A DNA stretch of 64,000 nt. Source: Ligula intestinalis (taxonomy: Eukaryota; Platyhelminthes; Cestoda; Diphyllobothriidea; Diphyllobothriidae). The position numbers and the translations under genes are program-made. The stretch covers positions 4,113,260-4,177,259 of the forward strand of contig JAYGXS010000003.1 in assembly GCA_036362985.1 (NCBI GenBank), given 5' to 3'. Of this stretch, positions 53,955-63,715 are shown piece by piece (within the stretch, counting starts at the first letter, position 1; the number at the start of each line of letters is the position of its first letter). The notes beneath the pieces were generated by a model, which saw only the letters and a list, made by a program, of their open reading frames with translations, ran no database searches and was not told the DNA's origin.

Positions 53955-54335
53955 TTTATGTGCATATAGAAGATTGAGGAGGAAGGGTTGCCGAACACTG
54001 GATAGGTTTGTTTATTATTCTGAGCTTGCGGACTCTTGCAGGAGTCCACCGTCAGAATAAAAGCGCCTATGAAAAACAAGCAATAGTTATAGGTGGCAGG
54101 AGCTAATCAATCATTATACGGAGGGGAGTGAACTCACTAATCACTAGTGTCGGCCGTGCGGATATGCCTGCGGAGGGCAATGCATGCCGGCACCAGATTG
54201 ATAGATCGATTGACTGAATTCTCATCCGAGGCCCAGGACAATAAACAAACTGATTCGGTGCTCGACAACCCTTCTTTCTCATTTATGCAAATACCTGGAA
54301 CGCGAACGTTTTCATTCATACAGCCTCACTCATGA
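53955..54335 (-). mobile_element. Short PLE fragment with inverted ends
   Basis: The left end (GGAAGGGTTGCCGAACACTGG, TTTGTTTATT) and right end (AATAAACAAACTGATTCGG, TGCTCGACAACCCTTC) are inverted copies. The middle holds only a PLE C-terminal trace (SDENSVNRSINLVPACIAL) on the minus strand. Confidence 0.65.
54020..54055 (-). ncRNA. Hammerhead-like motif with perfect stem II
   Basis: Minus strand: CTGACGG-T, GGACTC-CTGCAA-GAGTCC (six perfect pairs), then GCAAGCTCAG. The hairpin is intact but the core bases have changed (CTGACGG for CTGANGA, GCAA for GAAA), so it is probably inactive. Confidence 0.4.
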
Positions 54336-54604
54336 AATGTAAAGATCAAAATTTGAGGGAGTGGTTCAACACACTAGGTCGAGCTCGAGTTCTGTTCTTG
54401 CACACCTTGTCGATATGGATCACCGAGTCGATCCTAACGAAGCCCTTTAGGTTGTCTACCGGACATCAGCCAACTTCTCTTAGGACCTACGCCAACGGGT
54501 GCTAGCGACAGCCGAGGCAGCGAATCCAGTGTTATTTTGGCAGAAGAAGGTAATACAGACACTTTCAATTTCACGGCGACTGTTCATTTGATCCAATTGT
54601 GAAA

Positions 54605-54697
54605 ACTCGGCGGCCTCAATGGGACTTGAACCCAGTCCAGCAAGGAGGAGGCTTTAGTACAGCCAACGCCCTAGCCTACTGACCTATCGAGGCCCCA
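54605..54697 (-). mobile_element. tRNA-like SINE head, second family
   Basis: Minus strand: GGGGCCTCGATAGGTCAGTA (A-box like) and a B-box region in the complement of GGACTTGAACCCAGTCC. It could also be a decayed tRNA gene; the body after it is not shared with the other SINEs. Confidence 0.45.
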
Positions 54698-54699
54698 TG

Positions 54700-56500
54700 G
54701 AGAGGCGTGATTTGAATCACACACGTATCAATTTGCCCGCCCAGTCTACTGTGACGTGTGCAATCCACCAAGTTTGATACAGTAAGCTGACTGCCCAAGG
54801 AGGATTTCCTAAGCAATTGATCCATAATACATCAGGCACACTTAGAACTAAAAATTCCAGTTCAAGTTTGCCTTAATGAAGAGCCAGCAGGCAAGCAGCG
54901 AGCCGTGCTCACGGCAGGCTATCGATCCGCCTACACGCGACGAACGCAAACTGGCAATTAATCAATTAATAATTTCAAATTTAAAGCTGCGGCCAAGCTA
55001 AGACTCTGACAAACCAGCCGTTGAGCCACAAGCCAAGCGTGTTGCTCCTCGCGCCAGTACAGTATCTGATTGGTCCGATGGACATGGTCGTACATGCGGT
55101 TGGTACCCCAAATATGTTGTACTTATAAAGCTAAGAGACTTCTGCTTTGACGATAGTCGTATCTGCCTCGCGGACGTGCATTCTCACCGGATGTCTTATA
55201 AGTCAGCCCGGATGAAAGCTTGGGACGCGTGTAAGCTCATTTATTTTTAATTTTCTGATTATAGCCTAGTTCTCCTAACAGCAGCATTAAAATTGATTTA
55301 TTAACCACATATAATTCCAATCTACCTTACCTTAAACTCTAATTGGCTATAACTTCATTACCCAGTTTTTACACTAATGTACCCCTTAATTCATGCAGTC
55401 GAGTCTCTTAGTCTAGACTTGCTTGGCTTTCATAGTGCAGTCGAGTCCTCAAAGCTCAGTCCAAGCTTTTTAGCCTATTGCAGTCTCAGCAACACTGTTG
55501 TCCTCTATTACCGGTACTTGTAGCCCACCTATTTAGAGGCATGATGGTCTGACCTCCGACATATGGTAGCGTCAGAGTTAACACAAGTTCAACTTCACTT
55601 ATTACTGACATGTAGAGATATGAGCCCAGAGTTGACTTTAATCACTACCCCACAAACGCTTTATTATTGTCCACATGCCAATCACTATTAAATCCCACAG
55701 ATAGGGGAGTGCATACTGGGTGCGTCTCCTTAGAAGAGGATATACAGGCAGTGCTTATAGTATACTATCTACTAGCCTCATTAAACATGGTTGCTGGAAT
55801 TAGCACTTCTATCATAAGCACACACCTATAGCAGCAGCATCTTAGTCCGTACAGCTAGAGGAATCGAGTTGAGAGTGCGGAAGCCAAGGCAAGCACAGGT
55901 TTGCTCCGGTCCCAAAGCATGTACTTACCCGAAAGAGTTAAACCCAGATTCACCTTCCTTGTTCAGATCAATGGTATATAAGCCCTAGCGAGGGCTTAGT
56001 CAGCGAGAACGCTAGCAAATGGTGGCATCAGTGCTGGCACCAGTAGTAATACACATCTTGTTGAGGGGATATGAACTCTGTGCTGATTTTAACCAACGCC
56101 ACTTCTGATTTACAATACAGACTGAAATAGTACCAGCGAACAGATCACTCAGCTGCACCCTATGCTAGCTGCTATTTCTAGTGGCTGTTTAGCAGAACGA
56201 ACCCTGCTCCCTTAGAATCGGGCTAGACACCAACTATAGGTGAGTGAGAGTAGACAGTGCAGTAGCACCGGCGCAAAGTCTACTGTCACTATATACTAAG
56301 GTTAGGCGGTCTTTACGGCTGCGGCCACGCTCGCTCCCTGTGCGGTTATCTCGACTCGTCTTGTCACCATTTAAACGCACTGGAGAGGGTTTAGAGTGAA
56401 GTAGTCAGCGGCGCGTCTACTATCACTATAATGGGCCCCAGTCACCGTCCCTGCTCTCGAGCATATGGTGGACATCACCGATTACGGTGGTCGAACTCAC
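54700..56500. other. Non-coding stretch with LTR-like promoter hint
   Basis: No coding sequence. A TATATAAG box at 55975 followed by a CTAGCGAGGGCTTAG block and TGGTGGCATCAGTG looks LTR-like but is unsupported by a partner repeat. The 35-bp sequence AATATGTTGTACTTATAAAG... occurs at 55111 and again at 56511. Confidence 0.35.
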
Positions 56501-56561
56501 ACACACACCTGAAATATGTTGTACTTATAAAGAGCTAAGAGACTTCTGCATTTGCACTCTT

Positions 56562-56650
56562 CTTGACATGAATCCGCGACGGATTTCGAACGTCAAGCGA
56601 ATAAACATATTGTCCCAGCGATCAAGTTGTCTTCGGCTTCTCAAAAATAT
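56562..56650 (+). repeat. PLE terminal fragment with hairpin
   Basis: The plus strand shares AATCCGCGACGGAT, then CGAATAAACATATTGTCCCA and GCGATCAAG, with the complement of 5966-6020. The stem II hairpin AATCCG-CGA-CGGATT is perfect, but the core reads TTGACATGA and GAACGTC. Confidence 0.6.
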
Positions 56651-56846
56651 AGTCGATAAGAGCATGGTGACGGAAAAAGTGACACCTAGCTTGTCCACCG
56701 TCATCAGTTACCCATATTTAAATCCCAAGTCCGGCATTTCAAATATTTTAACCAGAGTCCAGTTGCTCATTGAGCTTAGCGTCCTCGCAGTTGTTGTTGC
56801 TGTTGTACTAGCGTACTCCCTTAACCTAGTTTGCCAGCAATACATG

Positions 56847-57353
56847 TTATAAAATTTTTAAGAAAGATGAAGGGATAGAGATGAAGGAATAAAGTATAAA
56901 GAGAAAGGTATAAAGTGTCAAAGAAAGATGAAGGAATTCGGCGACTTTGTCTGGGCGAAGCCATAGGTCCTCAGGCGTGAGGTCCGTAGGGTTGGCTGGG
57001 CAGTCGAAGAGGTGGCATGTTGTGTGGAAAGGCAAGAGGCAGTCAGGACAGTTGTCTGTGACGTTGTCAAAGCATGAGGTGAGACGGCTTTTGAATGAAT
57101 TCAGCAGCGTGGAGAAGCCGGAACGCAGCTGGGATAGTCTGGTTCTAGCGTTTCTGGACAGGTTGGCCCTACGTTCTCTGGCCATGACGTCGGAGACCGG
57201 CGGAGGAGCGTTGAGGACTCTGTTGGGTTTATAGCTGCTGATGGCTTGCTCGAGAGTTTCGGTGTGGATACGCTTAACGAGGTCCGTTATCGGTAGATTA
57301 GTGGGGTACACCGAAGCATGTGGGCCGTAAGCGTCTATGGTAGACTGCTTCAT
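56847..57353 (-). pseudogene. LINE ORF2 C-terminus with Cys/His cluster
   Basis: Continues the RT after a one-base frameshift at ATGA (57350-57353). RTRLSQLRSGFSTLLNSFKS is followed by CPDCLLPFHTTCHLFDCP (a C-x2-C-x7-H-x4-C type cluster) and DLTPEDLWLRPDKVAEFL. The same cluster occurs at 47840-49372 and 27370-28025. Confidence 0.7.
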
Positions 57354-59254
57354 GCGTCTAGCAGGTGGGGGCGCGTTAACAGGCGATTGCCCGGATGTTC
57401 TGGGTTATGAGACTGCGCAATGTAGATGTTTGGCTGCATGATGGAGTGAAACTTCAGAGGCAGGACTTGAGTTTTCTGATACAGGTGATCTACATTGGCC
57501 ATGTTAACACAGCCCGTGGCGATGCGGAGAGCAGCGTTCTCAACGCGTTGGACGTTTGCCCAGCTGGTATCGCTTAACAGTGGGGCAAAGATGGCTGATG
57601 CATGCTCAGTCGTTGCCTTGCCTGTTGCCCGGTATGTCGTGACTAACGTCTCAGTGTCCTGGCCCCATGAAGAACCTGCCAAGGCTTTTAGGATGTTGAG
57701 CTTGGCTTTGGCTTTGCTGGCTTGAATGTCAGCATGGTGCTGTAGAGCCAGCGTCGGGTCGAGAGTGCGGCCCAGGAGTTTTGGATACTGACATAAGGAA
57801 ATGTCATCGCCCTCCACCTTAATTGGAGGATGGGACTTGTATTCTTTGGGGTCCGGAGTAAACAGAGTTACTGAGGACTTGGTTGCGGATAGCTTCAGTT
57901 GCTTATCGTCTAGATGCCGGACTAAACTGGGGATGTAGTTATTTAAGGCATCGGCAGCCATGCGAAAGTTTGGGTGAGAGGACAGCAGGGTGATGCCATC
58001 AGCGTAAGACACCATTTCGACTTTAGGGGGGGGGGGATTCGGGAGGTCAGCCATGTAGATGTTGAATAGCGATGGCGAAATGACAGAACCTTGAGGAACT
58101 CCCGTCCTAGAGTTGCGGGCTTTGGATAGCGTGCCTGAGAATTTGACTCGCGTTTGTCTGCCACGGAGATAGCAGTTCAGCTATCTGCAGAGCTCGTTCG
58201 GTAGAGACGAATCCATGAGGGATGTCATCAAGGTGTCAATTTTAACCGATTCAAAAGCTTTAGTACGGTCGAGGGCGACCATTAGTGTTCTGTTCGCAGG
58301 TTTCGTTTTGTTGAAACCACATGCAATGCGGTCCGTGACACGTTTTAGGGCTGACGTCGTAGAGTGGAAAGCTCTGAAACCGTGTTGGTGCTCTTGGAGG
58401 TTGGCATGTCTATTGAGCGAGGGGAGAATAAGACGCTCCAGTATTTTCACGGCCGGGCTGAGAAGCGAGATCGGGCGGTAACTGTCAGACACAGCGGAGT
58501 TTTTACCTGCTTTGTGGCTGGGGAGGAGATGAGCCATTTTCCAGATAGCTGGTATATGGCACGTGGCTAGAGACAGATTAAACAAGATGGTTAAGAAGGC
58601 GACACCTCTGGGGCCTGTGTGTTTTAGGTGCACCATCGTAATGTCGTCCGGTCCAAATGCCTTAGAGTTCTTAGCACGCCTAATCGCGGTTGTGGTATCA
58701 TGAGCTGAGAACTGGAGCGGCACTAATAAAGTTTTGCACGACCTGTGTTTGACGATCCTCGAATTCTTCGAGGATTTATGGACCGCAACCGTGGTGAATT
58801 GCACATTGAATTGGTTGGCAATGTCTCTGTCGGTCTTCTTCGGTATAACATTGAATTTGATAACCTGGTTGGGAGGAGCAGGTGCCCCTCTACCGATGGA
58901 TTTGATTGTTTGCCACAACTTGCTGGTGTTGGTGCGGCTGGAGAAAGTGGCTAGCTTTTCTTGCCATATGGTCCTCTTGTGTTCATTGACCAGTCGGGAG
59001 ATCTCTAAAGTCATGGCCGGTAACGACGGGTGCTGAGGGTTTTGAGCTTGGGCGACGTCACGCTCTCTTGATAAGGTGGCCGCATCGGTAGGGTATCCTG
59101 GGATGGGATCAAAGACCTTGCCCGCAGGAATGTTGTGCTTGATGCGATTGAAAATCGATATACCATGGTGGACATCTGGAGGGAAAGGGGCCTGGTCAAA
59201 GAGATTCTCAGTTTCACTAAGGAAACCGGGCCAGTTGGCTTTACGTAGATTCAT
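57350..59254 (-). pseudogene. LINE ORF2: reverse transcriptase
   Basis: RT of Jockey type in one frame with a single stop at about 58178-58180. It has RRAKNSKAFGPDDITMVHLK, SDSYRPISLLSPAVKILERL, HGFRAFHSTTSALKRV, motif A MVALDRTKAFESV and motif B TGVPQGSVISPSLFNIYMAD just after the stop. Motif C reads VSYADGITLLSS: the second Asp of YADD is Gly, and motif A has R where F/L is usual (ALDRTKAF). Thumb sequence follows to LLTRPHLLDA. Confidence 0.8.
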
Positions 59255-59422
59255 AAAGCACTTGCGAGCGTTACGAATCGGGGAAGCATGTGTGCTGATT
59301 GTGATAACTATCGGGAGGTGGTCAGAGCTCCGTTTGCATAGACAGTCCCATGAGGAAGATAGTAATAGGTCGCAACTGACGATGGAAATGTCCGGGCTAG
59401 CGCAAGTACCTGAATGAGGGAG

Positions 59423-60253
59423 TCACGTGGACGTTCCATCCGTGTTGAGGACCCCAAAGTTGGTGTTGTTGATCTCCTCGGCTAGTGAGGCACCTCTAGT
59501 ACAGGAAAGGTTAGAGAACCATAAGTCATCGTGGGCATTGAAGTCGCCCAAGATGAGTTTCGAATCACCCGTTAGCATGTGGACTATTGATGGTCTGAAG
59601 TTGGCATCACAACTGCTTTGTGGAGGAATGTATACGTTATGGACAGTCAGACTGGACGGTCTAATAGTAACTTGAACCTTGAGTTCTTTCAGCAGCGAGT
59701 CCGCGGATGTTGCTGCAGAGATCAGCTCCTGGTATTTGATACTTTGGTGAACCAAAGTGACCATTCCACCACCAGCATTAGGAGCTCTGTATCTTCGAAT
59801 GACGGCGAAGCCCGGGAAACGTGGGACCTTCGACTTTGCTGACAGCTTTGACTCCTGGAGAGCAGCTATTTTGATGTCATGATCATGGAGGAGTTTAATG
59901 ATCTCATCTGTTGTACCAGAAAGGCCATTACAGTTCAGCTGCAGTATTTTGAGGTCAGAAAGTGGTGAGGCGTCTGTGACGGTCAGCGACATAAGCGGCG
60001 GCGGTGCTGAGGGTTGTTGTGAGGCAGCCTGAGTCGTGGCGGACCGCGGCATAGGTGGTGGTGGCAGTGAGGGTCCAGGAGTGTGAGCCGGCCCATTTCG
60101 TGGATGACGACAGGTTACGCATCTGTATGATGAGCCGCTGTATTGGTGGATAGAAGTGAGATCCGAGCAATTAGTGCCTCTTGCGCGGAAGTGTTGCCAG
60201 TTATTGCAAGGCCCACACAAGACATAGGCTTGGTTTGGGTGAAACAGAACCAT
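59423..60253 (-). pseudogene. LINE ORF2: PHD-like finger and AP endonuclease
   Basis: 276 codons. Residues ~10-50 form a PHD-like Cys/His pattern: VLCGPCNNWQHFRARGTNC ... YRCVTCRHP. A Pro-rich linker follows. The endonuclease has LKILQLNCNGLSG, IAALQESKL (catalytic Glu), GGGMVTLVHQSIKY, VHNVYIPP and KLILGDFNAHDDLW. The domain's last part (SDHLPIVI, with the catalytic His) comes just after an in-frame stop at 59423-59425 and continues to about 59300. Confidence 0.78.
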
Positions 60254-60270
60254 CCGATGGATCCTTGAGC

Positions 60271-60312
60271 AGGTCCCGGATTGGGCTCGACGCCGGCAAT
60301 AATAAGGATTCG
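60271..60312 (-). other. 2A-like ribosome-skipping motif
   Basis: Encodes RILIIAGVEPNPGP. The VExNPGP core of 2A sequences is complete. The usual Asp before VE is Gly. The hydrophobic upstream helix is typical. 2A sequences are known at the N-terminus of ORF2 in several non-LTR clades. Confidence 0.6.
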
Positions 60313-60431
60313 AATCAACCTCGCCGGATGAGGAAGATCCATTCTCGAAAAAACGATAGAGATAGAAACATGTATACTGGCAAAGTTTGGTATGGGGGGG
60401 GGGTAAGGGAAGTGCAGCTCTTTGCTGTAGT

Positions 60432-60505
60432 CCATCCGGAGATAGGTCCGTCCGGAGGTGAGTCCATCTGAAGATGGGTCCATCCGGAGATGGGTACAGT
60501 CGGTT
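60432..60505. repeat. 18-bp minisatellite, about four units
   Basis: Imperfect units of CCATCCGGAGATGGGT type (18-bp period), located in the LINE leader just upstream of the 2A-like motif. Confidence 0.6.
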
Positions 60506-60659
60506 CCACCAACGTGAAGGCGTGCTGCTTGGGAACCGCGTCCTCGCAGTCGAGCTACTTGCCGCGACCGAGCATGGTCAAGGTTACATGAGGGCGAAGA
60601 AATATTTCCAACCAACGTAACGGGCAGCATGTATCAACCACAAGTTGCAGAGTGCTAAG

Positions 60660-61300
60660 TTACATGAACAAGATATCCCTATTTGAAGTCCATGGTCTTA
60701 CAGGCTTGGAGTTTGGGGATGGGTGACCGATGGAGATGGAGAAGCCAGACATAGTTTCACCGCCCAAGTAAGAACAAGAAAAGTCAACCACTGGACCATG
60801 ACTCGGATTTGGACCAATGACTAGAATGCAAGGTGTGGGTATCAAAACGTATAAGAGTTCAGGAGTTAAAAACCGTCGAGACGCAGACATATATTTTTTA
60901 ATCCTGCAACCCAAAAAGGAAACTGGTGTGAATGGGGAAGAGTGAGAGCCAAGGCCAGTTCGGGATTCTCTTTCGTCCACTGGACCACCTCTTGCAGCTG
61001 CAAGGATGTGAAGTACCGAGACTGTCCTCAACGGTGTCGGCACGACGAAAACTTCCTCAGAACACACCCTCCAGTTCTGGGCTTTCGAAATTTTACTAGA
61101 TTCAATCGTCAGAGAGAAAATTACAGCCACCTAGGGATTGACGACACTGGTGATTTATTGGCTTGTACCCCTATAACTGTTGCTAGTTTTTCGTTTGCGC
61201 TTTTATCTCTGACGAAGGACTTTAGAAAGAAACCGACGGCTCAAACGAATAAAACCATAATTCCGGTGATCGAAGAGACTTCTTAGTCTACTTTACTTGT
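60660..61300 (-). repeat. PLE terminal-like fragment
   Basis: Contains the GAAAGCCCAG-type end motif (61077-61112) and nearby CGAAGAGACTTCT / ATAAAACCATAATTCC sequence typical of PLE ends. No coding part. Confidence 0.45.
61077..61112 (-). ncRNA. Hammerhead-like motif, GAAAGCCCAG type
   Basis: The minus strand has an exact CTGACGA core, then TTGAATC-TAGTA-AAATTTC, then GAAA-GCC-CAG. Stem II is weak (GAA/TTC region). Confidence 0.4.
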
Positions 61301-61612
61301 ACACGCAACTGGAATGCGACTATTCGCCTGAATTTGTATTTACGTGCTTTCCAAAACCGGTTAAGGACTGCGGTCGTTTGAAGAGATTGTCCACTACAAG
61401 TCTGAGTAAATAACTCCTTTCCCCTAAGCCCCTCTCCGGAAAACTCACAAGGACACCTAGCAGGCATTAATGGAATTTGCAACAGTGGCATGCATAGTCT
61501 CCTTCTAAAGCCGGCACAGCACAAAACAACAATATGGGCAGTTTAAAGCAACGTTTCCCTGGTGCAAATTCAAATATGGCAATAGCAGCAAAATGATTTA
61601 TTGGATCCATAT

Positions 61613-61632
61613 CATTTCGATAGAGCTCGTCA
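61613..61632 (-). ncRNA. Hammerhead-like core, PLE 3' arm
   Basis: Minus strand: CTGACGAGCTCTATCGAAAT. The CTGANGA and GAAA elements match, but the intervening loop is too short for a clear stem II. Partner at 63650-63669. Confidence 0.3.
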
Positions 61633-61650
61633 GTTGCCGCCTCTCATTAC

Positions 61651-63333
61651 TTAACGTGAATCACAAAAGAGAAGATACAAAATGAATTTATGCAGAAAAA
61701 TCCATATAAACACAAGGTCATAAGAAGTGATCAAGTGGCTAATCAATAACATGAGAAGTTCAAACGCTATGGTCAGCAAAAATAACAGGGAAAAACACCT
61801 GAGGTAACAACTTAGAAGGAAAAATGTATAAACAGGGAGCCAAGGCAAAGTTAGGTTCACTGCATGCTCCAACTGTTTACATAGGTCGGGTTTGACCCGC
61901 CGTATGTAGGCTACCTCGAGGTAGCGTACAGTGCGAGTTGTTCGTGCTCGAACAAGTACTCGGAAGGACGTTTTGTGGTCAACAGAATGGCCCGAGTCTA
62001 ACAGATGTTCAGTAATTGATGACCGGGGAATTCTGTTTTCGTGTTTCATTAGCCAGCTAGGTAAATGTTCCTTAGCTCTGGTGGCCAATTGCCTCTGCGT
62101 TCGCCCTATGTACTTGCATCTGCAAGTACATGTAAATTCATAAATGCAGTTTGAAGTCGCGTGCAATGGCATGGCATCCTTCGCATGAGGAACTGGTAAA
62201 AACTTCGTCGGATTGCAAATTATCAGATCAGCAGCGTAGTGCGTCCTTTCAATGGCATTGAGAAGGCGTCTTTTGATGGTGTTTAGTATGTTATCGCCCT
62301 TGAATGGTAAGGAAATGAAGACGGGCTTTTTTGGTGCTAATTGTTGCGTCAATTTAGGTCTTAGAGGTTTTCTGTATTTGTCTATAAATTGACTTGGATA
62401 TCCTCGCTTCATAAGGGTGCGTTTAAGGTTGGTTAATTCATCATCCAATGTATCCGTAGAACAGATCATTCTGGTCCTCTGGAAAAGAGTATATACCAAG
62501 TTACGTTTCCATTGAATGGGAACAAAACTCAGATAATGTAAATACCGTCCTTTCCAGGTGTTTTTATGGAAGACCGTCCGTGTAATGGAACCATCTTTCT
62601 GTCTGGATAAGTTAACGTCGAGAAAGGAAAGATGGTTATCTTGTTCCTGTTCCATGGTAAATTTTATCTTAGGATGCAGACTGTTCATTGTAGACAATAA
62701 TCCTTCGGCTTCCTTTGGATTGTCCACAATCGCAAATATATCATCTACATATCGTCTGTATAGTGTGTCATTGTTCAATTTGGCAGATACTTTGTCTTCT
62801 AAATGGCCCATAAATATGTCAGCAAAGGTAGGTCCTAGTGGGCTTCCCATCGCGACTCCGTAAATTTGTCGGTATAATTGTCCATTGAATAGGAATTGGA
62901 CATTCTTTGTGCATAATGGTAGGAAGTTCCGTAATATTTCAGGGGCCAGACGGGTATCCGAGGCATAAGTGCAAATGATATCTATAGTTTCTCCCAAGGG
63001 AACGTTGGTAAATAATGACTCAACGTCCAAGGATATCATGTGTTTGTCGGAAATATTTTGGTGTCTTATTTCGTCCACAAAATGGAAACTATCTTTTAAT
63101 GTGTACGAAGAAAACCTTTTGCGCATTGGTTATAATTCTTTCACAAGCCATTGTGCTAGTCTATGAAATGGTGAGTTGGACATGGATAGAATTGGCCGTA
63201 AAGGAATATCCTTTTTATGTGTTTTTGGTCGTGGGATATATGAACCCCAGAGTTTTAGGGACAGAGCTGTTTTGGAATCCATTAGATTATTATCCAACAG
63301 AAACTTGATCATTTTCCAGGCGGAGTCTTCCAA
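61651..63333 (-). pseudogene. PLE polyprotein: RT, GIY-YIG and hydrophobic tail
   Basis: 63333-63130 encodes an RT start (WGSYIPRPKTHKKDIPLRPI, then LAQWLVKEL) ending at a stop. From 63126 the frame is open for 491 codons. It has motif A ISLDVESLFTNVPLGETIDI, motif B YGVAMGSPLGPTFADIFMGH, motif C LYRRYVDDIFAIVDN and motif D/E NHLSFLDVNLSRQKDGS. A connector follows, then GIY-YIG: CIYEFTCTCRCKYIGRTQRQ with CxCxC, LATRAKEHLP, and HLLDSGHSVDHKTSF. About 60 hydrophobic residues end the protein (LLFLLTIAFELLMLLIS, IWIFLHKFILYLLF), a possible membrane anchor. Catalytic residues look intact; the stop at 63127-63129 and the missing N-terminus prevent autonomy. Confidence 0.85.
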
Positions 63334-63649
63334 TGTCTTGGTTTCGTCTGCACTTTACGCTACCTGGAGGCAGCCTACATACGGCGGGTCAAACCCGACC
63401 TATGTAAACAGTTGGAGCATGTAGTGAACCTAACTTTGCCTTGGCTCCCTGTTTATACACTTTCCTCCTAAGTTGTTACCTCAGGTGTTTTTTCCTGTTA
63501 TTTTTGCTGACCATAGCGTTTGAACTTCTCATGTTATTGATTAGCTACTTGGCCACTCCTTATGACCTTGTGTTTATATCGATTTTTCTGTATGAATTCA
63601 TTGTGTATCTTCTCTTTTGTGATTCACGTTAAGTAATGAGAGGCGCCAA

Positions 63650-63669
63650 CTGACGAGCTCTCTCGAAAT
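63650..63669 (+). ncRNA. Hammerhead-like core, PLE inverted arm
   Basis: CTGACGAGCTCTCTCGAAAT, the inverted counterpart of 61613-61632. GAG/CTC could pair. The CCA/TGG flanks might form stem I. Confidence 0.3.
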
Positions 63670-63715
63670 GAGATGGATCCAATAAATCATTTTGCTGCTA
63701 CTGCCATACTTAAAT

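Larger units (their letters stand above)
60115..60630 (-). pseudogene. LINE leader peptide with 2A-like motif
   Basis: A 172-codon frame preceding the endonuclease frame. It contains a repetitive SSDGLTSGRTYLRMD region from the minisatellite. Then comes a hydrophobic RLIRILIIAGVEPNPGP, a 2A-like sequence in which ribosomes skip a peptide bond before the last Pro. After it the frame shifts near 60245; the endonuclease frame begins MVLFHPNQAYVLC. In an unmutated element the leader, the PHD finger and the endonuclease would form one ORF. Confidence 0.6.
56850..60640 (-). mobile_element. Jockey-type LINE, near full length
   Basis: Order from the 5' end on the minus strand: a leader with an 18-bp minisatellite and a 2A-like motif, a PHD-like finger, AP endonuclease, RT, a C-terminal Cys/His cluster, and a short 3' end near 56850. 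Most of ORF2 stays in one frame from 60253 to 57350 with two stop codons (59423-59425 and about 58178-58180). Frameshifts lie near 60245 and 57353. It is among the youngest-looking LINEs in the window. Confidence 0.8.
61557..63715 (-). mobile_element. Best preserved Penelope-like element, inverted pLTRs
   Basis: A minus-strand PLE. The coding part is 63333-61651. About 355 bp at its 3' end (61557-61925) is present inverted at 63350-63715, joined to a 5'-truncated RT near 63350. Both arms share TGATTTATTGGATCCAT, CGTGAATCACAAAAGAGAAG and GGTCGGGTTTGACCCGCCGT-type blocks. Arms differ by scattered substitutions and a one-base indel. Confidence 0.88.

Noticed and set aside
55970..56045. LTR retrotransposon promoter and primer-binding site
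   Set aside because: A TATA box and a TGGTGGCA block are suggestive, but no second LTR and no gag/pol coding sequence were found.
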